From Synechococcus elongatus PCC 11801 (lineage in GTDB: Bacteria > Cyanobacteriota > Cyanobacteriia > Synechococcales > Synechococcaceae), in the NCBI RefSeq assembly GCF_003846445.2, contig NZ_CP030139.2:2335223-2399222 (forward strand): a stretch of DNA of 64,000 nt, in the 5' to 3' direction. Each line of letters starts with the position of its first letter. Within the stretch, counting starts at the first letter, position 1. Under the pieces are notes generated by a model. That model had not been told where the DNA came from. It saw only the letters and a list, made by a program, of their open reading frames with translations, and did not search any database. Position numbers and translations under genes: made by a program. Positions 61,692 to 64,000 of this stretch are shown here, one piece after another.

Positions 61692-62786
61692 GTGACTGCG
61701 ACTCTTCCGACTGCGCCCCGCCGCACTGTTTTCCCCTTCACGGCGATCGTCGGCCAGGAGGAGATGAAGTTAGCCCTGTTGCTGAATGTGATCGACCCCA
61801 AATTGGGCGGGGTAATGATCATGGGCGATCGCGGCACCGGCAAATCGACGACGATTCGCGCCTTGGCTGATCTGCTGCCTGAAATTGAAGTGGTGGCAGA
61901 GGATCCCTACAACAGCCATCCCAGCGATCCAGAGCTGATGAGTAATGAAGTCCGCGATCGCATTGCCCGCGGCGAAACTCCGGCGATCGGCCGCGCCAAA
62001 GTACAAATGGTTGACCTGCCCTTGGGGGCGACGGAAGATCGCGTCTGCGGCACGATCGACATTGAAAAAGCGCTGTCAGAAGGCGTCAAAGCGTTTGAAC
62101 CAGGACTGTTGGCTAAAGCCAATCGCGGCATTCTCTATGTCGACGAAGTTAACCTGCTCGACGACCACTTAGTTGACGTGCTGTTGGACTCGGCGGCTTC
62201 CGGTTGGAACACGGTTGAGCGCGAGGGCGTGTCGATTCGCCACCCTGCTCGTTTTGTCCTTGTTGGCTCCGGTAACCCCGAGGAAGGCGAACTGCGACCC
62301 CAGCTGCTCGATCGCTTTGGCATGAGCGTCGAAGTTCGTACTGTCAAAGATCCCGAACTGCGGGTACAGGTGGTCGAACAGCGATCGACCTTCGACCAAA
62401 ATCCTCAATCTTTCCTCGATCGCTACGCGACAGAGCAAGACAGCTTGCAAGCGCGAATCGTTGCAGCGCAAACGCTGTTGCCCAACGTTGAGTTGGACTA
62501 CGACCTCCGCGTCAAAATTTCCGAGGTCTGTTCCGAGTTGGATATCGATGGTCTGCGCGGCGACATCGTTACCAACCGTGCGGCCAAAGCCCTGACCGCC
62601 TTTGAAGGGCGATCGGAAGTCACCCTCGAAGACATTCAGCGGATTGTGGCGCCCTGCCTGCGGCACCGCCTCCGCAAGGATCCGCTGGAGTCGGTGGACT
62701 CAGGTGCGAAAGTTGCGAAAGTATTCTGCCGCGTCTTTGGTCTGCCAGAACCGACTGATACCAGCGCGTTCTCGCTGGTTAGCTAG
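61692..62786 (+). CDS. chlI: Magnesium chelatase ATPase subunit I
   Basis: AAA+ motor of Mg-chelatase, which inserts Mg into protoporphyrin IX at the first committed step of chlorophyll synthesis. 364 residues from GTG 61692 ([21 protein letters not shown]); a TTG at 61671 would add seven residues. Walker [10 protein letters not shown] (45-53), Walker [17 protein letters not shown], sensor [21 protein letters not shown] and the C-terminal [11 protein letters not shown] region are all present. Confidence 0.96.
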   Translation: MTATLPTAPRRTVFPFTAIVGQEEMKLALLLNVIDPKLGGVMIMGDRGTGKSTTIRALADLLPEIEVVAEDPYNSHPSDPELMSNEVRDRIARGETPAIGRAKVQMVDLPLGATEDRVCGTIDIEKALSEGVKAFEPGLLAKANRGILYVDEVNLLDDHLVDVLLDSAASGWNTVEREGVSIRHPARFVLVGSGNPEEGELRPQLLDRFGMSVEVRTVKDPELRVQVVEQRSTFDQNPQSFLDRYATEQDSLQARIVAAQTLLPNVELDYDLRVKISEVCSELDIDGLRGDIVTNRAAKALTAFEGRSEVTLEDIQRIVAPCLRHRLRKDPLESVDSGAKVAKVFCRVFGLPEPTDTSAFSLVS

Positions 62787-62810
62787 TCACCGATCGCTAA
62801 CAGCGCTCAC

Positions 62811-62845
62811 AACGCCTTGGAGAATTGGCCTTCGGGGCGTTTTTA
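62811..62845 (+). terminator. Probable terminator after chlI
   Basis: AACGCC and GGCGTT form the base of a hairpin, with an imperfect upper stem, followed by TTTTT. Confidence 0.6.
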
Positions 62846-62915
62846 ATGCAATTTCAGTCAATGAAAAGCCAGCCCCATGATGAAGCTGGCTAAGTCGATT
62901 GAGGAATTGCAGAGC

Positions 62916-63641
62916 TTAGAACTCGCGCACCGAGACGCGATCGCCATCCACTTCACCGACTAGAACCAGATCGGTGAGACCGACAAACAAACCGTTTTCC
63001 AACACGCCCGGAATGTTGTTGATGGCTTTCTCTAGTTCGGCGGGATTGTCAATGCGATCAAATTTCACATCCAAGACCAGATTGCCTTGGTCGGTCACGA
63101 CTGGGCCAGCTTTTTTAACGGCCATACGGAGCGTCGGTTGCCCACCTAATTTTTCCAGTGCTTTGCCGACTTGAATATAGGCTTCTGGCAGCACTTCCAC
63201 TGGTAACAGGAAGGTCGTGCCCAGTGCTTCCACCAGCTTGCTGCTATCGACGACAACAATGAATTGTTCTGCGCGGGCATCCACCAACTTTTCACGGGTG
63301 TGGCAAGCACCGCCGCCTTTGATCAAGTTGCGCTGCGGATCGACTTCATCGGCACCATCGATCGCAATATCAATGCGATCGACTTCGTTCAGCGTCGTCA
63401 GGGGAATGCCATACTCATTCGCCAAGACTGAGGACTGGAAAGAAGTCGGCACCGCTTGAATGTTGGTCAGCTCGCCACTACGGACGCGATCGCCCAAGTA
63501 CTGAATCATTAGCGCTGCTGTAGAGCCTGATCCCAACCCGACCACCATGCCGGATTGCACCCGACTCGCGGCTGCTTTCGCGACTTCATGCTTCATGCGG
63601 GTGACTGGATCCATAACAGGCTTTAAGGCATTCAACAACAT
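62916..63641 (-). CDS. rpiA: Ribose-5-phosphate isomerase A
   Basis: Interconverts ribulose 5-phosphate and ribose 5-phosphate in the Calvin and pentose-phosphate cycles. 241 residues (Met10 at 63614 is an equally plausible start, giving [13 protein letters not shown]). GLGSGSTA binds the phosphate; [13 protein letters not shown] and [14 protein letters not shown] carry the catalytic Asp and Lys residues. Complete. A terminator separates it from the upstream gene. Confidence 0.95.
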   Translation of the reverse strand: MLLNALKPVMDPVTRMKHEVAKAAASRVQSGMVVGLGSGSTAALMIQYLGDRVRSGELTNIQAVPTSFQSSVLANEYGIPLTTLNEVDRIDIAIDGADEVDPQRNLIKGGGACHTREKLVDARAEQFIVVVDSSKLVEALGTTFLLPVEVLPEAYIQVGKALEKLGGQPTLRMAVKKAGPVVTDQGNLVLDVKFDRIDNPAELEKAINNIPGVLENGLFVGLTDLVLVGEVDGDRVSVREF

Positions 63642-63673
63642 CGGATCAGTATACGAGCCTGCCTGCCGTAACT

Positions 63674-63700
63674 AAAAAAGGGGCTGAATTCAGCCCCCTT
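63674..63700 (-). terminator. Terminator after the HtrA-type gene
   Basis: The palindrome GGGGCTGAATTCAGCCCC followed on the minus strand by TTTTTT. Confidence 0.8.
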
Positions 63701-63735
63701 CAAGAATCAGTCTTATTAGACGACACGATCGCGTT

Positions 63736-64000
63736 TTAACCGGCTTGCTGCAGTTCGCCAGTCCGCACAGCAATCTGTTGGCGGTTGCCGTCGCGAATCA
63801 AACTCAGATTGAGTGACTGACCGACTTGGCTGGCTTCAACACGACGCTGGAACTGATCAGCAGTGGTGACTGGTTGGCCATCAATCGCTACCACGACATC
63901 ACCGCGCCGTAGTCCCGCGGCTGCCGCTGGTGCATTGCGCTGCACTCCCATGATCAAGACGCCTTGTACTTCCGGCAGACGCACTGTCGAGTTGGGGTCG
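63736..64000 (-). CDS. HtrA/DegP-type serine protease, C-terminal PDZ domain (partial)
   Basis: The gene runs off the right edge; only the last 87 codons are in the window. They encode a PDZ domain: [40 protein letters not shown] and [20 protein letters not shown]. This is typical of cyanobacterial HtrA/HhoA/HhoB periplasmic proteases, but the protease domain is outside the window, so a stand-alone PDZ protein cannot be excluded. Confidence 0.8.
   Translation of the reverse strand, partial: DPNSTVRLPEVQGVLIMGVQRNAPAAAAGLRRGDVVVAIDGQPVTTADQFQRRVEASQVGQSLNLSLIRDGNRQQIAVRTGELQQAG

Noticed and set aside
62169-62666. 165-codon minus-strand frame opposite chlI
   Set aside because: Lies wholly within chlI and has no recognisable protein features.
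1-64000. CRISPR array
   Set aside because: No regularly spaced identical repeats of 25-40 bp with unique spacers; recurrent GCGATCGC sites are HIP1.
1-64000. Intact insertion sequence or prophage
   Set aside because: No transposase, integrase or phage structural gene is recognisable; only the Rpn/DUF4351 relic at 10.26-10.63 kb.

Overview
The window looks like chromosome from a unicellular freshwater cyanobacterium, very close to Synechococcus elongatus. The HIP1 octamer GCGATCGC is scattered densely through most of it. Cyanobacterial hallmarks include psaK, psb34, chlI, sqdB/sqdX, a DevA-type ATPase, a CPP1-like protein, many cyanobacterial DUF families, and a DnaE C-terminal half that begins with a split intein. 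The ends are ordinary housekeeping chromosome; the middle (about 10.2-32.7 kb) is accessory and glycan-related.

Layout. 0.1-10.2 kb: purH, a GH100 invertase, DUF4079, then a minus-strand run prfB (with a programmed +1 frameshift), DUF3285, ybeY, dgkA, trpG/pabA and a Tat-exported MBL-like protein; then holA, psaK and trpF. 10.2-11.7 kb: two decayed genes and an imperfect repeat, marking the edge of an island. 11.7-21.5 kb: a plus-strand sugar-nucleotide and glycosyltransferase cluster (rfbF, rfbG, rfbC-like, C-methyltransferase, DegT aminotransferase, NeuD-like acetyltransferase, broken cephalosporin-hydroxylase-type gene, GT2, methyltransferase, SPINDLY-type TPR glycosyltransferase). It has no HIP1 site from about 14.4 to 21.8 kb, and base composition changes abruptly inside two of its genes. 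21.5-32.7 kb: a minus-strand GT2-GT4 fusion, two tandem nearly identical type IV pilin genes on the plus strand, and a minus-strand group of two TPR/GT9-like proteins, a methyltransferase and an FAD oxidoreductase.

33-64 kb: rpmB, an ArsB/NhaD-type permease, a YgjP-like metallopeptidase, an OmpR-type response regulator with an 11-bp-periodic repeat upstream, hslO, an ECF-like ATPase, uvrB, a DevA-like ATPase, an FHA protein, an oxidoreductase/amidohydrolase pair, a group 2 sigma factor, dnaE-C, a GPH-type transporter, tRNA-Gly(TCC), thiG, psb34, sqdB-sqdX, mrdA (PBP2), chlI, rpiA and the 3' end of an HtrA-type PDZ gene.

How the parts work together (inference): the 11.7-32 kb block probably builds and attaches a strain-specific surface glycan (O-antigen or pilin-linked), with CDP-sugar synthesis at one end and pilins and TPR-type transferases at the other. 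The most interesting unexplained signals are a promoter-to-terminator minus-strand unit at 54.55-54.71 kb (candidate small RNA or attenuator with a CU-rich anti-Shine-Dalgarno stretch), four heptamers spaced exactly 11 bp upstream of the response regulator, and the mosaic structure of the glycan island and pilin pair.
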